Shown here: positions 23,723-31,446 of the stretch, piece by piece
Numbering within the stretch: the stretch's first letter is position 1
Layout of the letters: the number at the start of each line of letters is the position of its first letter
Source: an uncultured Clostridia bacterium
GTDB taxonomy: Bacteria; Bacillota; Clostridia; Christensenellales; Aristaeellaceae
Assembly: GCA_946536315.1 (NCBI GenBank)
Contig: CAMNEH010000013.1
Location: 1 to 39,253, forward strand
Reading direction: 5' to 3'
DNA: 39,253 nucleotides
Notes under the pieces: model-generated
What the model was told of the DNA's origin: nothing
What the model saw: the letters and a program-made list of their open reading frames with translations, nothing else
Database searches by the model: none
Made by a program: the position numbers and the translations under genes

Positions 23723-26700
23723 TTATTCGTCCAGCATCGTGGTCAGCGCGCGCGCCTCGTTATAGGTCAGGCCGGCGCAGAGGATCGGGTTGTCGGGGTA
23801 AATGGCCTGCCAGAGCGTGGCGTCGCTGTTCAGCAGCGCGCGGGCAGCGGCCAGGCAGTTGGACAGGACGGGCTTCACATCGCCGTCCGCGGCGACGGTC
23901 CTGGCGTTGATCAGCGCAGTCATGGCATTGCTCCAGCCCAGGCGGCCGACGGCCAGGATGGTGCTCAGGTCGTCCGCGCTGCTTTCCTGATGGCTGCGCA
24001 CGAAGCGCTCGATGGTTGAATGGTTTGCGCACAGCGTTTCCCGCAGGGTCAGGCGCCCGTCGGCTTCCCTGCTCAGCAGCCAGCCGCAGTCAGCGGCGGC
24101 GGGCGCTTCGGACGCGAGGACTTCGGCGCCCTCGGCCCCTGACAGGCGGTGCAGCGCCTCGCACAGGTCCACACAGCGCACCTCGATCAGATCGGTCAGG
24201 CGCTGCAGGCGGGTGGCCTTGTCCATGGCAGCGTCATTTTCCAGCATGGCCTGCCACGCAGACAGGTAGCGCTCGAACGCGCGCTGGCTGTCCATGACGG
24301 TAGCGCCCTGCCCGGGCAGCGCGGCGGCCAGGGCGCGGTACAGGGCGCTGGCTTCACGCTGCCACAGCGCCATCACCTGCCGGGCGGCGGAAATCCGGTC
24401 CTCTCCGGTCGCAGCGGCGTCCAGGATCGCCTGTGCCTTGCTGTCGACGGTCAGATGGTCCGCGCACAGGGTCAGCGCGTAGGTCGTCTGCGTGTCGTCC
24501 TGATAGGTCTGGATCCGGCGGCAGCTGTCGTCCCCGGCGTAGCTGTCCAGGTGCTTTTTGCCGTCGCCGACCAGGCTGACGACCGGGCCGAAGCCGACGC
24601 TGCCCAGATAGCCGTTGGCGTTATAGTAGTCGGCGTAGGCGTAATTCTCGACCGTGCCGTTGATCACGTCCGGCATGGCCACCGTATAGCTGAATGGAAC
24701 GGTATACGGCACGCCCGGAAGCAGCGCGGGAATGATGGCGATGACGCCGCCGCTGTCCGTCGCCAGCGAATCGATGACCTCCACATACAGCGGTTCGTGG
24801 AAGAGGTTGGTGACGGTGATGTCGTAGGTGATGGTCTCGTTGAAGCGGTACATGCCGGTGTCGCTGGCGGGCGTACTGGTCTCGGTCTTCTCGATGCTGA
24901 CCATCGGCTCGCCGTCGGGGAAGCCGGTCGGCACCTCGACCGTATTGCTGATCGCGGTGATCATCTCGCCGCCCGCCGAGCCTGCGGCATTGGCGCTGTT
25001 CAGGATGGCGGCGGATGCGTCGGGTTCCGTCACGGTGTAGGCGAACGAGAGCGTATCCGTGAAATGCGGCGGCATGGTGTCATAAGCGCCGAGCTCGCAG
25101 CCGGTCTCCTCGTTCCAGAACAGCGGGTCTGTCACTGACACTCCGGTCAGCGTCGCGCCGCTGGGGTTGGATACCGTTACGTGGAAGGTGACGACCTCGC
25201 CCGGCGTGAAGTACGCGCCGTTCGCGGGATTGAAATCAAAGGATTTGACGAGGCTGAGACCGGGCGGCGCGTACAGCGGCGCGGCCACGATGTTGGAATA
25301 GGTTTCGCTTTCATCCTGCTCGCCGGGCTCGCGGTAGCGGACTGACGCCTGGTTGTACAGCGTCTGGAAGCTGGCGATGTCCTCCGCGGTCACCGTGTAT
25401 CCAAAGTTGAAAACCCACTCCTCGTCCGGCGCCAGCGCGGCCTTTGTCGCCAGCTTGGAGGCTTCTTCTGTTTTAAACACCGGATCGATCAGCGTGAGAT
25501 CGGTCAGCGTCTGACCGGAGACGTTTTTGACCGTCAGCTGGTAGTGGATCATTTCGCTTTCCTGGTAGCCCGCCGGGTTGTCCGGGCCGCCGACACGGGC
25601 TTTGAAGAGGTCGACCGGATCGAGCAGCGGCAGGGAGGTCAGGTCGGCGGAGAGGTGCGCCTTGTTGGACTCGCAGGGTTTGTCCTCGCTGCCATCGGTC
25701 ACGACGACGCCGTGCGCGACGACCGTACGCTCGACGGCGCCGGCGGCCAGGTCGTCTGCGATGACGGTGGTCTTCTGCGTCACGGTGATCGGCGGGTCGC
25801 CGGGCTCCAGTGTCGTAAAGATGTACGGGGCCCATTCGCTCAGGTTGTCCGCCGCGAGCGGATCGGTGCTGCGGCCGGGATAGTCCTCCACGACCACGTC
25901 TGTGAGCTGCACGGCCACGCTGCCGGTATTGGTGAGGGTCATCGCGGCGGAAATCTCATCGCCGATGCCCGCGCCGGGGGCCGGCGCGGTGACGCAGGTC
26001 AGCGTCAGCTCCGCGTGGCGCTTTTCGCCTTCCAGCGCATAATTGATCTTCAGCACATTGGTGTACAGGTAGTGGTTTTCCTCCGCCTCATCGACCCAGT
26101 AATAGCCCATGCTGAAGCTGCGCTCGACGTTGCCGTCGCCGATATCGAGCGGAGAAACAATGATGCGGTAATCGAATCCGCCCTCCTGGTCCGGATCGAG
26201 CCCGCTTATGAACTCGCCGCCCCAGCTGTACTGGTCGTAGAATACCTTGTCATTTGGCCAGGGAGAGAACGCGTAGGGTTTGACCCACACATTGCCCTCG
26301 TTATGGGCGGTGATGCGCAGGTCGATCACGCTGCCCAGTACCAGGTCGCCGTCCGGTCCGCCGGTGTAGGACAGCGTCAGCAGCGGATTGACTTCGCTGC
26401 CGGCCTTGGCGGCGTCCAGGGTCAGCGGGTAGGGCTCGGCCCAGACCTCCTTATGGTTCGGCAGATCCCAGCCCACTGCGTCAAAGCTCAGCTCGATCTG
26501 GCCGACGTCGGCCTCCTCCGGGAGCACCGTGTACGTGCAGTCGCGGGAATATGGCTCGCCCGGCGCGAGAGACACGCTGCTAACAGGCATGCCGTAGGCG
26601 TCGTACAGGGTCACATCGTCCAGCGCGACGCTGCTGTGGTTGACAGCGGTCAGGTGAATGGTGATGATATCGTCCGCGTAATACGGCTCGGACGAGCCGT

Positions 26701-27991
26701 CCACGATGACCGCGGACAGGGACAGTTTATAGGTGTTCTTGTTCGCGCTGAGCGGCACGGCGCACTCCGCGGTGTCCGCGGCCGGCGTGCCAAAGCCGTC
26801 TTCATACTGCGCCGACACGTCCTCGAAGAATACGCCGCCATGCGACGCGGCAAAGTTCACATGCGCCTCGGTGACCTGATAGCTGTAATGCAGCGTTTCC
26901 TGCTGGTGCGGGGCCAGCGTTTCGGGCCAGCCCTCCACGACCGGGTGGGACGCGTAGCTGAAGGTCAGCGCTTCGTCTGATTCGTTGGTCAGCGTCAGCG
27001 CAAAGGCGATATAATCATTCAGCGCATACGTCTGCGGCTCCATCAGAGCCGCGCTGAGAGAAATGACGGGCAAGGGCTCTTCCGCCACTTCCTCAGGTTC
27101 GACCGTGGGCTCTGCGTCGGGTTTGACCGCTGCCGGCTCCACACCGCCCGGCGGGAGGGACGACGGTTCGCCCTGCAGCGGCACGTCCACGTCCGCGATA
27201 TCGGAGAATGGGCGCTCCAGGGGAGTGCCCCATCCGGCGATCGCGGCATAGGCCGCGCTGTACCGTACGCGGGCGCGCATGTCATTCTGCGCGGCCTGGT
27301 CGATCATGGCCTGGGTCACAGTGAGGGTGGATGGAAGCGTGCGGCTCTCGCCCGGCTTCAGTGAAAGCGGGTACAGGGTATCCAGGCTCGGGGACGCCTC
27401 CTTGAAAAGCAGCTCCTCGCTGCCTGCGTTCAGAACGGTCACCAGAATGCTGAACTGCTCGCCGAGACTGAACGGCCCGTCGCCCTCCAGCGCCGCCGTC
27501 AGGACCAGGCCGTCCTGCCCGGGCTGCGTGGCCGGCAGGCTGGCGGCGGAACCTTCGTCTTCTGTCGCGCCGCAGACCGCGCACGTGCGCCGGCGCAGGC
27601 CGTCGCGGACGGTGACCCACTCGCCCCACTGGTGCGGGGCCAGCTCGCCGGCGTACTGCCACTCGTATCCGCCGCCGCACACCGTGCAGCGATGCTCCTC
27701 CTTCGCGCGCTCGACGCAGCTCGCTTCGGATATACGCACCCATGGCCCATACCGATGACCGAGCGCGGGAATGGTTTCCTGCTGAACGACGCCCTGAACG
27801 TTGCGCCGCTGGCGCAGACCCGGCTGGGTGCAGGTCGGCTCGCGGACGGTGACCCAGTCGCCCCAAAGGGCCTCCTGGTCGATCAGGGAAGGCTGCGGCG
27901 TGACCGGCGCGGTCGCCGCCAGGGCTGCCTGCGCCAGCGCGAGCATCAGCGCCAGTGCCAGCAGCGCGCTGCAGAAACGGGAGAACTTCAT
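23723..27991 (-). CDS. Large exported surface protein with Cys-containing repeats, eight DUF11-like beta domains and a helical C-terminal domain
   Basis: A 1422-residue protein from ATG 27991 after AAGGAGG, with a signal peptide ending near ALA|AT. Residues about 40-145 hold three W..W units with Cys pairs (WGDWVTVREPTCTQPG; CVERAKEEHRCTVCG; WGEWVTVRD...CAVCG). Residues about 155-1140 hold eight related beta-sandwich repeats, each with a ...Y.....I.....LTN.(S/G)... core (FALTLTNESDEAL, ITAHNEGNVWV, MTLTNTGSVAV, LTVKNVSGQTL, VTVSNPSGATL, ITVTNLFHEPL), like DUF11/CARDB-type adhesin stalks. The last ~260 residues (1160-1422) are helical, with LCADHLTVDSKAQ and LCANHSTIERFVR as two similar segments and a LprI-like ...SQRAFERYLSAW stretch. 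No LPXTG or SLH anchor is present. An adhesin or stalk role is likely. Confidence 0.82.
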   Translation of the reverse strand: MKFSRFCSALLALALMLALAQAALAATAPVTPQPSLIDQEALWGDWVTVREPTCTQPGLRQRRNVQGVVQQETIPALGHRYGPWVRISEASCVERAKEEHRCTVCGGGYEWQYAGELAPHQWGEWVTVRDGLRRRTCAVCGATEDEGSAASLPATQPGQDGLVLTAALEGDGPFSLGEQFSILVTVLNAGSEELLFKEASPSLDTLYPLSLKPGESRTLPSTLTVTQAMIDQAAQNDMRARVRYSAAYAAIAGWGTPLERPFSDIADVDVPLQGEPSSLPPGGVEPAAVKPDAEPTVEPEEVAEEPLPVISLSAALMEPQTYALNDYIAFALTLTNESDEALTFSYASHPVVEGWPETLAPHQQETLHYSYQVTEAHVNFAASHGGVFFEDVSAQYEDGFGTPAADTAECAVPLSANKNTYKLSLSAVIVDGSSEPYYADDIITIHLTAVNHSSVALDDVTLYDAYGMPVSSVSLAPGEPYSRDCTYTVLPEEADVGQIELSFDAVGWDLPNHKEVWAEPYPLTLDAAKAGSEVNPLLTLSYTGGPDGDLVLGSVIDLRITAHNEGNVWVKPYAFSPWPNDKVFYDQYSWGGEFISGLDPDQEGGFDYRIIVSPLDIGDGNVERSFSMGYYWVDEAEENHYLYTNVLKINYALEGEKRHAELTLTCVTAPAPGAGIGDEISAAMTLTNTGSVAVQLTDVVVEDYPGRSTDPLAADNLSEWAPYIFTTLEPGDPPITVTQKTTVIADDLAAGAVERTVVAHGVVVTDGSEDKPCESNKAHLSADLTSLPLLDPVDLFKARVGGPDNPAGYQESEMIHYQLTVKNVSGQTLTDLTLIDPVFKTEEASKLATKAALAPDEEWVFNFGYTVTAEDIASFQTLYNQASVRYREPGEQDESETYSNIVAAPLYAPPGLSLVKSFDFNPANGAYFTPGEVVTFHVTVSNPSGATLTGVSVTDPLFWNEETGCELGAYDTMPPHFTDTLSFAYTVTEPDASAAILNSANAAGSAGGEMITAISNTVEVPTGFPDGEPMVSIEKTETSTPASDTGMYRFNETITYDITVTNLFHEPLYVEVIDSLATDSGGVIAIIPALLPGVPYTVPFSYTVAMPDVINGTVENYAYADYYNANGYLGSVGFGPVVSLVGDGKKHLDSYAGDDSCRRIQTYQDDTQTTYALTLCADHLTVDSKAQAILDAAATGEDRISAARQVMALWQREASALYRALAAALPGQGATVMDSQRAFERYLSAWQAMLENDAAMDKATRLQRLTDLIEVRCVDLCEALHRLSGAEGAEVLASEAPAAADCGWLLSREADGRLTLRETLCANHSTIERFVRSHQESSADDLSTILAVGRLGWSNAMTALINARTVAADGDVKPVLSNCLAAARALLNSDATLWQAIYPDNPILCAGLTYNEARALTTMLDE

Positions 27992-28024
27992 ATGATCAGT
28001 ACCTCCTTACGGAATGTCCCGTGT

Positions 28025-29089
28025 TCAGGGAGCGACGCATTCCACAGTCAGCCCGGTGCTGTACAGCGTCCGGGTGATGGACGCGGTGACGATCGGGGTT
28101 TCCACGGTGACGGACGATCCGTCTGCGGCGGTCACGGTGGACTTCTTGGTCAGCAGGTGACCGTTGATTTTCCACATCACGCTGCCGGAACTGCTGTTCA
28201 GCCGGATGGTGGTGCCGGGTTCCACGCTGCCGCTGGAAACGTTCTGATGCCCGCCTCCCGAAAACCGGCAGCCCGCGCACGATATCTTCAGCTTCGACGC
28301 GGTGGTGGAGGATTCCTTCTTGGCGCTCTGCTTCAGCTTGACGAATACGGGCTCGTAGGTCCTGGAAACGTTCAGCGCGCGGACGACCATCTCGGTCACA
28401 TTGGTATCGAAGGTGACGGTGACGCCGTCAAACTTCCAGCAGCTGATTTTTTTGCCGCTCGGAATGGTCGCCTTCACGCGCACCGTCACCTGCCCGCCGG
28501 ATTCGGCGCGCTTCGTGGCGCGGTTCACATAATCCCTGGTGAAATCGAAGGCGGTCATCCATCCGCCCGCGCCCTTCAGGTCGCTGCGGACATGGCAGAG
28601 CTTGGCGTGAACGGTTTTGACGGTCAGCTCGTCTCCGGTGCGCTGAGCCTGAATGTCCTGGGCGGTCAGCAGGGTCTGGCTGTTCTTGCCCTTGGCGACC
28701 GCCTCCACGGTCATGTTGGCGGTCACGTTCTCCAGCGTGAGCTGCGTCGGCGCCTTGGGCTTAAAGTCGTAGCGCACGCCGTCGATCACCCAGTAGCTGA
28801 GGGCCTTGCCCTTGGGCAGGTCGGCGGTTACCTGCAGGCTGACGGGCGTGTCGTAGGATACGGCGCTGAACCTGTTCTTGCCGTCCTCCTGCCAGGCGAT
28901 CGACGCGCCGACGGCCCGGACGGTGATCTTGCCCTCGCCAGTCGTGGCGTGCTGTGATTTGATATCCGGCAGGGTGGCCGCTTTCGTGGCGGCAACGGCC
29001 CCTTTGTACACATACCAGGTTTCCGCCTGGGCGCTGGTGGCCAACAGGAGAAACGCCAACAGCAGCAAACAAATGCGCCTCGGTTTCAT
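28025..29089 (-). CDS. Exported protein with three InlB-like B repeats
   Basis: A 354-residue protein from ATG 29089 after GAAGGAGG, with a signal peptide (MKPRRICLLLLAFLLLATSAQA). The mature part has three beta units (about 45-131, 138-245, 265-354) of the divergent InlB B-repeat/bacterial repeat type. In each, a VTxx(I/L)(P)xGK(x)(I/L)SxW(x)(I/F)DG phrase (VTADLPKGKALSYWVIDGV; VKATIPSGKKISCWKFDGV; EPGTTIRLNSSSGSVMWKING) leads to a final VTxN(V)T...EAV/V strand. Such repeats occur in Gram-positive surface proteins. Cys pairs (CAGC, SCW) may form disulfides. It is the first gene of the surface operon, 33 bp upstream of the 1422-residue protein. Confidence 0.8.
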   Translation of the reverse strand: MKPRRICLLLLAFLLLATSAQAETWYVYKGAVAATKAATLPDIKSQHATTGEGKITVRAVGASIAWQEDGKNRFSAVSYDTPVSLQVTADLPKGKALSYWVIDGVRYDFKPKAPTQLTLENVTANMTVEAVAKGKNSQTLLTAQDIQAQRTGDELTVKTVHAKLCHVRSDLKGAGGWMTAFDFTRDYVNRATKRAESGGQVTVRVKATIPSGKKISCWKFDGVTVTFDTNVTEMVVRALNVSRTYEPVFVKLKQSAKKESSTTASKLKISCAGCRFSGGGHQNVSSGSVEPGTTIRLNSSSGSVMWKINGHLLTKKSTVTAADGSSVTVETPIVTASITRTLYSTGLTVECVAP

Positions 29090-29156
29090 AATCGGCCTCC
29101 TTCAATGGGTCAGTATCCGGTACAGCTGCGAAAAAAAGTGATTTTTCACCGTGATC

Positions 29157-29185
29157 AGCATACCACCATTGGGCCGGATTGTCTA
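29157..29185 (-). promoter_or_regulatory. Probable promoter of the surface-protein operon
   Basis: Minus strand TAGACA (29185-29180), 17 bp, TATGCT (29162-29157), about 68 bp upstream of ATG 29089. The -10 has the same form as that of the trp T-box promoter. Confidence 0.6.
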
Positions 29186-29302
29186 TGCAAACCGAACGTT
29201 TTCCCTCAAATATTGAGACAAATTTGTATTTTTGGGCCAAAATGCGGATGAAACCATCATGTTTGCTGCAAATTCGGCCGATTTGCCGCAGGCGGCAGGC
29301 AT

Positions 29303-29944
29303 TTAAATGCCCTGAGCGGCCTGCGCGCAGTATTCCTCCAGCGTCCATCCCTGCTCGCGGATGATGCGCGCGGCGGCCTCGCCGACATAGCGGTAATGCC
29401 AGGGCTCGTAATCGATGCCGGTGACGGCTTCCTTGCCCTTGGGATAACGGAGGATGAAGCCATACTCCCAGCAGTGCGCCGACAGCCAGGTAAACTGCGG
29501 CGTATCCTCAAACGTACCATGGTCGTAGCGTGCGGTTACGTCAAAGGCGAGGCCGGTCTCGTGTTCGCTGCAGCCTGGCAGCTGGGCGGTATTGCCTTCG
29601 GCCTGCGCGTACAGCTCGGCCTGCCGTTCCCGGCTGCGGTAGCCGCTGGTCACGATGAAGCCGTTCATGTCTTCGTTCTCGGCCTGCAGAAACATCCGGT
29701 TCGCCGCCTCGAAGGTCTCGCGCTCCAGCTGTATGCCGCTGGAGGCGAGCAGGAAGTGCCGTTTCTGCTCATACAGGTTCACCAGCTCGCCGGGGGTAAA
29801 ATCCTCCGGCAGCGGATGAGCGGCGTTCACCAGCAGCACCGCCGGACCGCTCACCGGCGCGGCGGGCGTGCCTGCGCGCGGGGCCAGCAGGACGGCGGCC
29901 GACAGCGCCAGGATCAGGACGAGCGCGAACAGCGCTTTTTTCAT
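29303..29944 (-). CDS. VanY-type D-alanyl-D-alanine carboxypeptidase
   Basis: A 213-residue exported or membrane-anchored enzyme from ATG 29944 after GGGAGGGAG. One N-terminal hydrophobic segment (3-22) is followed by the zinc peptidase domain: VTSGYRSRERQAELYA (98-113) with the substrate-binding Arg103, SEHETGLAFD (126-135) giving zinc ligands His128 and Asp135, and YEPWHYRYVG (179-188) with catalytic Glu180 and zinc ligand His183. This is the full VanY/LAS motif set, so it should trim terminal D-Ala from peptidoglycan precursors or muropeptides. No vanHAX or two-component genes are nearby, so wall housekeeping is more likely than glycopeptide resistance. Confidence 0.93.
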   Translation of the reverse strand: MKKALFALVLILALSAAVLLAPRAGTPAAPVSGPAVLLVNAAHPLPEDFTPGELVNLYEQKRHFLLASSGIQLERETFEAANRMFLQAENEDMNGFIVTSGYRSRERQAELYAQAEGNTAQLPGCSEHETGLAFDVTARYDHGTFEDTPQFTWLSAHCWEYGFILRYPKGKEAVTGIDYEPWHYRYVGEAAARIIREQGWTLEEYCAQAAQGI

Positions 29945-29977
29945 CGGTTGATCTCCCTCCCGTTTGATTGTTTCCTC

Positions 29978-30000
29978 ACGGCCCGGCAGCGGCCGTTTTT
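29978..30000. other. GC-rich hairpin in the VanY leader region
   Basis: ACGGCC-CGGCAGC-GGCCGT is followed by a T-run on the plus strand (29996-30000). On the minus strand it lies in the 5' leader of the VanY-type transcript, preceded by AAAAA. On the plus strand it would be a terminator with no gene in front of it. Confidence 0.45.
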
Positions 30001-30012
30001 ACGCATGCTGTC

Positions 30013-30041
30013 AGCTTAGCCGAAACGCGCCGCTTTGTCAA
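30013..30041 (-). promoter_or_regulatory. Promoter of the VanY-type gene
   Basis: Minus strand consensus TTGACA (30041-30036), 17 bp, TAAGCT (30018-30013). Confidence 0.75.
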
Positions 30042-30064
30042 GCGGGTCATCAGTCGAAGCAGGC

Positions 30065-30093
30065 TTGCGGTGTCAGGCAAATGGGCGTATAAT
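30065..30093 (+). promoter_or_regulatory. Promoter of the acyltransferase-3 gene
   Basis: TTGCGG (30065-30070), 17 bp, consensus TATAAT (30088-30093), 60 bp before the ATG. It is back to back with the VanY promoter, with 23 bp between their -35 elements. Confidence 0.8.
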
Positions 30094-30153
30094 GGCAGAG
30101 GAGCATGACACGGTGAAACAGGGGCCTGCCGCCCTCGTGAAAGGATTGAGCGG

Positions 30154-31308
30154 ATGGATTGGCTGGATTTATTCTATTTTCTGCTGGGCGCGCTGCTGTG
30201 CTGGGGCGCGAAGGGCTGCCGCAGGGGACAATGGAACAGTGACTGTACGTCGCTCGGGCAGACGAAGACGCTGGAGGGCGCGGCGGCGCTGGGCGTGGCG
30301 CTGCATCACATCGCACAGAAGACCTGCGGCAGCTGGCACCCCAGGCAGTACATCGTTCACGGACTGGATGTGTTTGTGGACATGGGGTATATCCTGGTGG
30401 CAGTGTTCTTCTTCTGCAGCGGGCTGGGGCTGTACAAAAGCGTACGGACCAAGCCGGACTACCTGAAGGGGTTTTTCAGGCGGCGGATGCTGCCCCTGGT
30501 CATCGCGTTCTACCTGTCGGAGTGGCTTCACCTGGGGGTGCGCGCGCTGATGGGCGAGCGGATGACGGCGGCGGATGTGCTGTGGTATCTGTCAGGGCTG
30601 AGGCTGGCCAACATGAACGCGTGGTATATGGTCGCGCTGCCGCTGTTCTACCTGTTCTTCTGGCTGGCTTTCCGCTTCTGCCGCCGGGAGGGCGCGGCCA
30701 TCGGCTGGGTATTTCTGGGCGTGCTCGCGTATACGGTCGGCTGCGCCTTTGTGGACCATCAGGACGTCTGGTGGGTGCGTGGAGAGTGGTGGTATAACAG
30801 CGTGATCCTCTTTCCCATCGGGCTGCTGTTCGGCCGGCATGAGGAAGCGCTCCTGCGGCGGTTCAGGCGCGGGTACCCTGTCTGGCTGGGACTCAGCCTG
30901 GTGGGCGTGTTCGCGGCGCTGCGGCTCGCCGGCGCGGCGGTCGGACGCTGGGGGTACTACGGCGAAAACTGGGGCGATCCAATGAAGGTGCTCCACCGCC
31001 TGGGCAGCGCCGGCGCGCAGTGGCTGGTCTGCGCCGCGGTGGTCCTCGCCTGCGTACTGGTGATGATGAAGTGCCGGTTTGGCAACCGCGCGCTGACCTG
31101 GCTGGGCAAAATGTCGCTGGATTTCTACCTGGCGCACGGCATTTTTGTGGAGCTGTTCGGTTTCAGCTTCCTGGACCGTGCCAAGCCGCTGTACTATATC
31201 CGCAGCGTGCCGCTCTTCCTGCTGACCGTGCTCGCGTGCGGGGCGGTATCGGCAATGCTGTTCCGACGTTTGCGGATGGCGGTGACACGCCTCGCGGGTC
31301 ACGTATGA
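30154..31308 (+). CDS. Acyltransferase-3 (OafA/YrhL-like) integral membrane protein
   Basis: A 384-residue protein from ATG 30154 after AAAGGATT. It has about ten membrane segments. The entry motif KTLEGAAALGVALHHIAQ (38-55) corresponds to the R/K...A..V...H motif of acyltransferase family 3, with candidate catalytic His51/His52. FFFCSGLGLYKSV then F(F)RRRMLPLVIAFY follow in the usual order, and LTWLGKMSLDFYLAHG near the end matches the family's G..S..iYl.H motif. Members O-acetylate or otherwise acylate wall polymers, capsular sugars or exopolysaccharides. The acceptor is unknown here. No SGNH partner domain is fused. Confidence 0.87.
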   Translation: MDWLDLFYFLLGALLCWGAKGCRRGQWNSDCTSLGQTKTLEGAAALGVALHHIAQKTCGSWHPRQYIVHGLDVFVDMGYILVAVFFFCSGLGLYKSVRTKPDYLKGFFRRRMLPLVIAFYLSEWLHLGVRALMGERMTAADVLWYLSGLRLANMNAWYMVALPLFYLFFWLAFRFCRREGAAIGWVFLGVLAYTVGCAFVDHQDVWWVRGEWWYNSVILFPIGLLFGRHEEALLRRFRRGYPVWLGLSLVGVFAALRLAGAAVGRWGYYGENWGDPMKVLHRLGSAGAQWLVCAAVVLACVLVMMKCRFGNRALTWLGKMSLDFYLAHGIFVELFGFSFLDRAKPLYYIRSVPLFLLTVLACGAVSAMLFRRLRMAVTRLAGHV

Positions 31309-31326
31309 GTGAGGATCACGTCCATC

Positions 31327-31356
31327 TTGACAGCCGGGCCGGTTTTCTGGTATAAG
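31327..31356 (+). promoter_or_regulatory. Promoter of the ParB-like/BMP operon
   Basis: Consensus TTGACA (31327-31332), 18 bp, TATAAG (31351-31356), giving a leader of about 85 nt before ATG 31447. Confidence 0.75.
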
Positions 31357-31446
31357 GCTATCGGAAACCCGGGCCACAGCGCCCGGACTTCCGGACAGGG
31401 CGGCGGGGCCGCCTGAGCAAAGCCAACCACAGAAAGGAATTGACGC

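Noticed and set aside
29303-29944. Vancomycin-resistance locus
   Set aside because: Only a VanY-like carboxypeptidase and a separate VanW-like protein exist; no vanH, vanA/B, vanX or VanRS genes.
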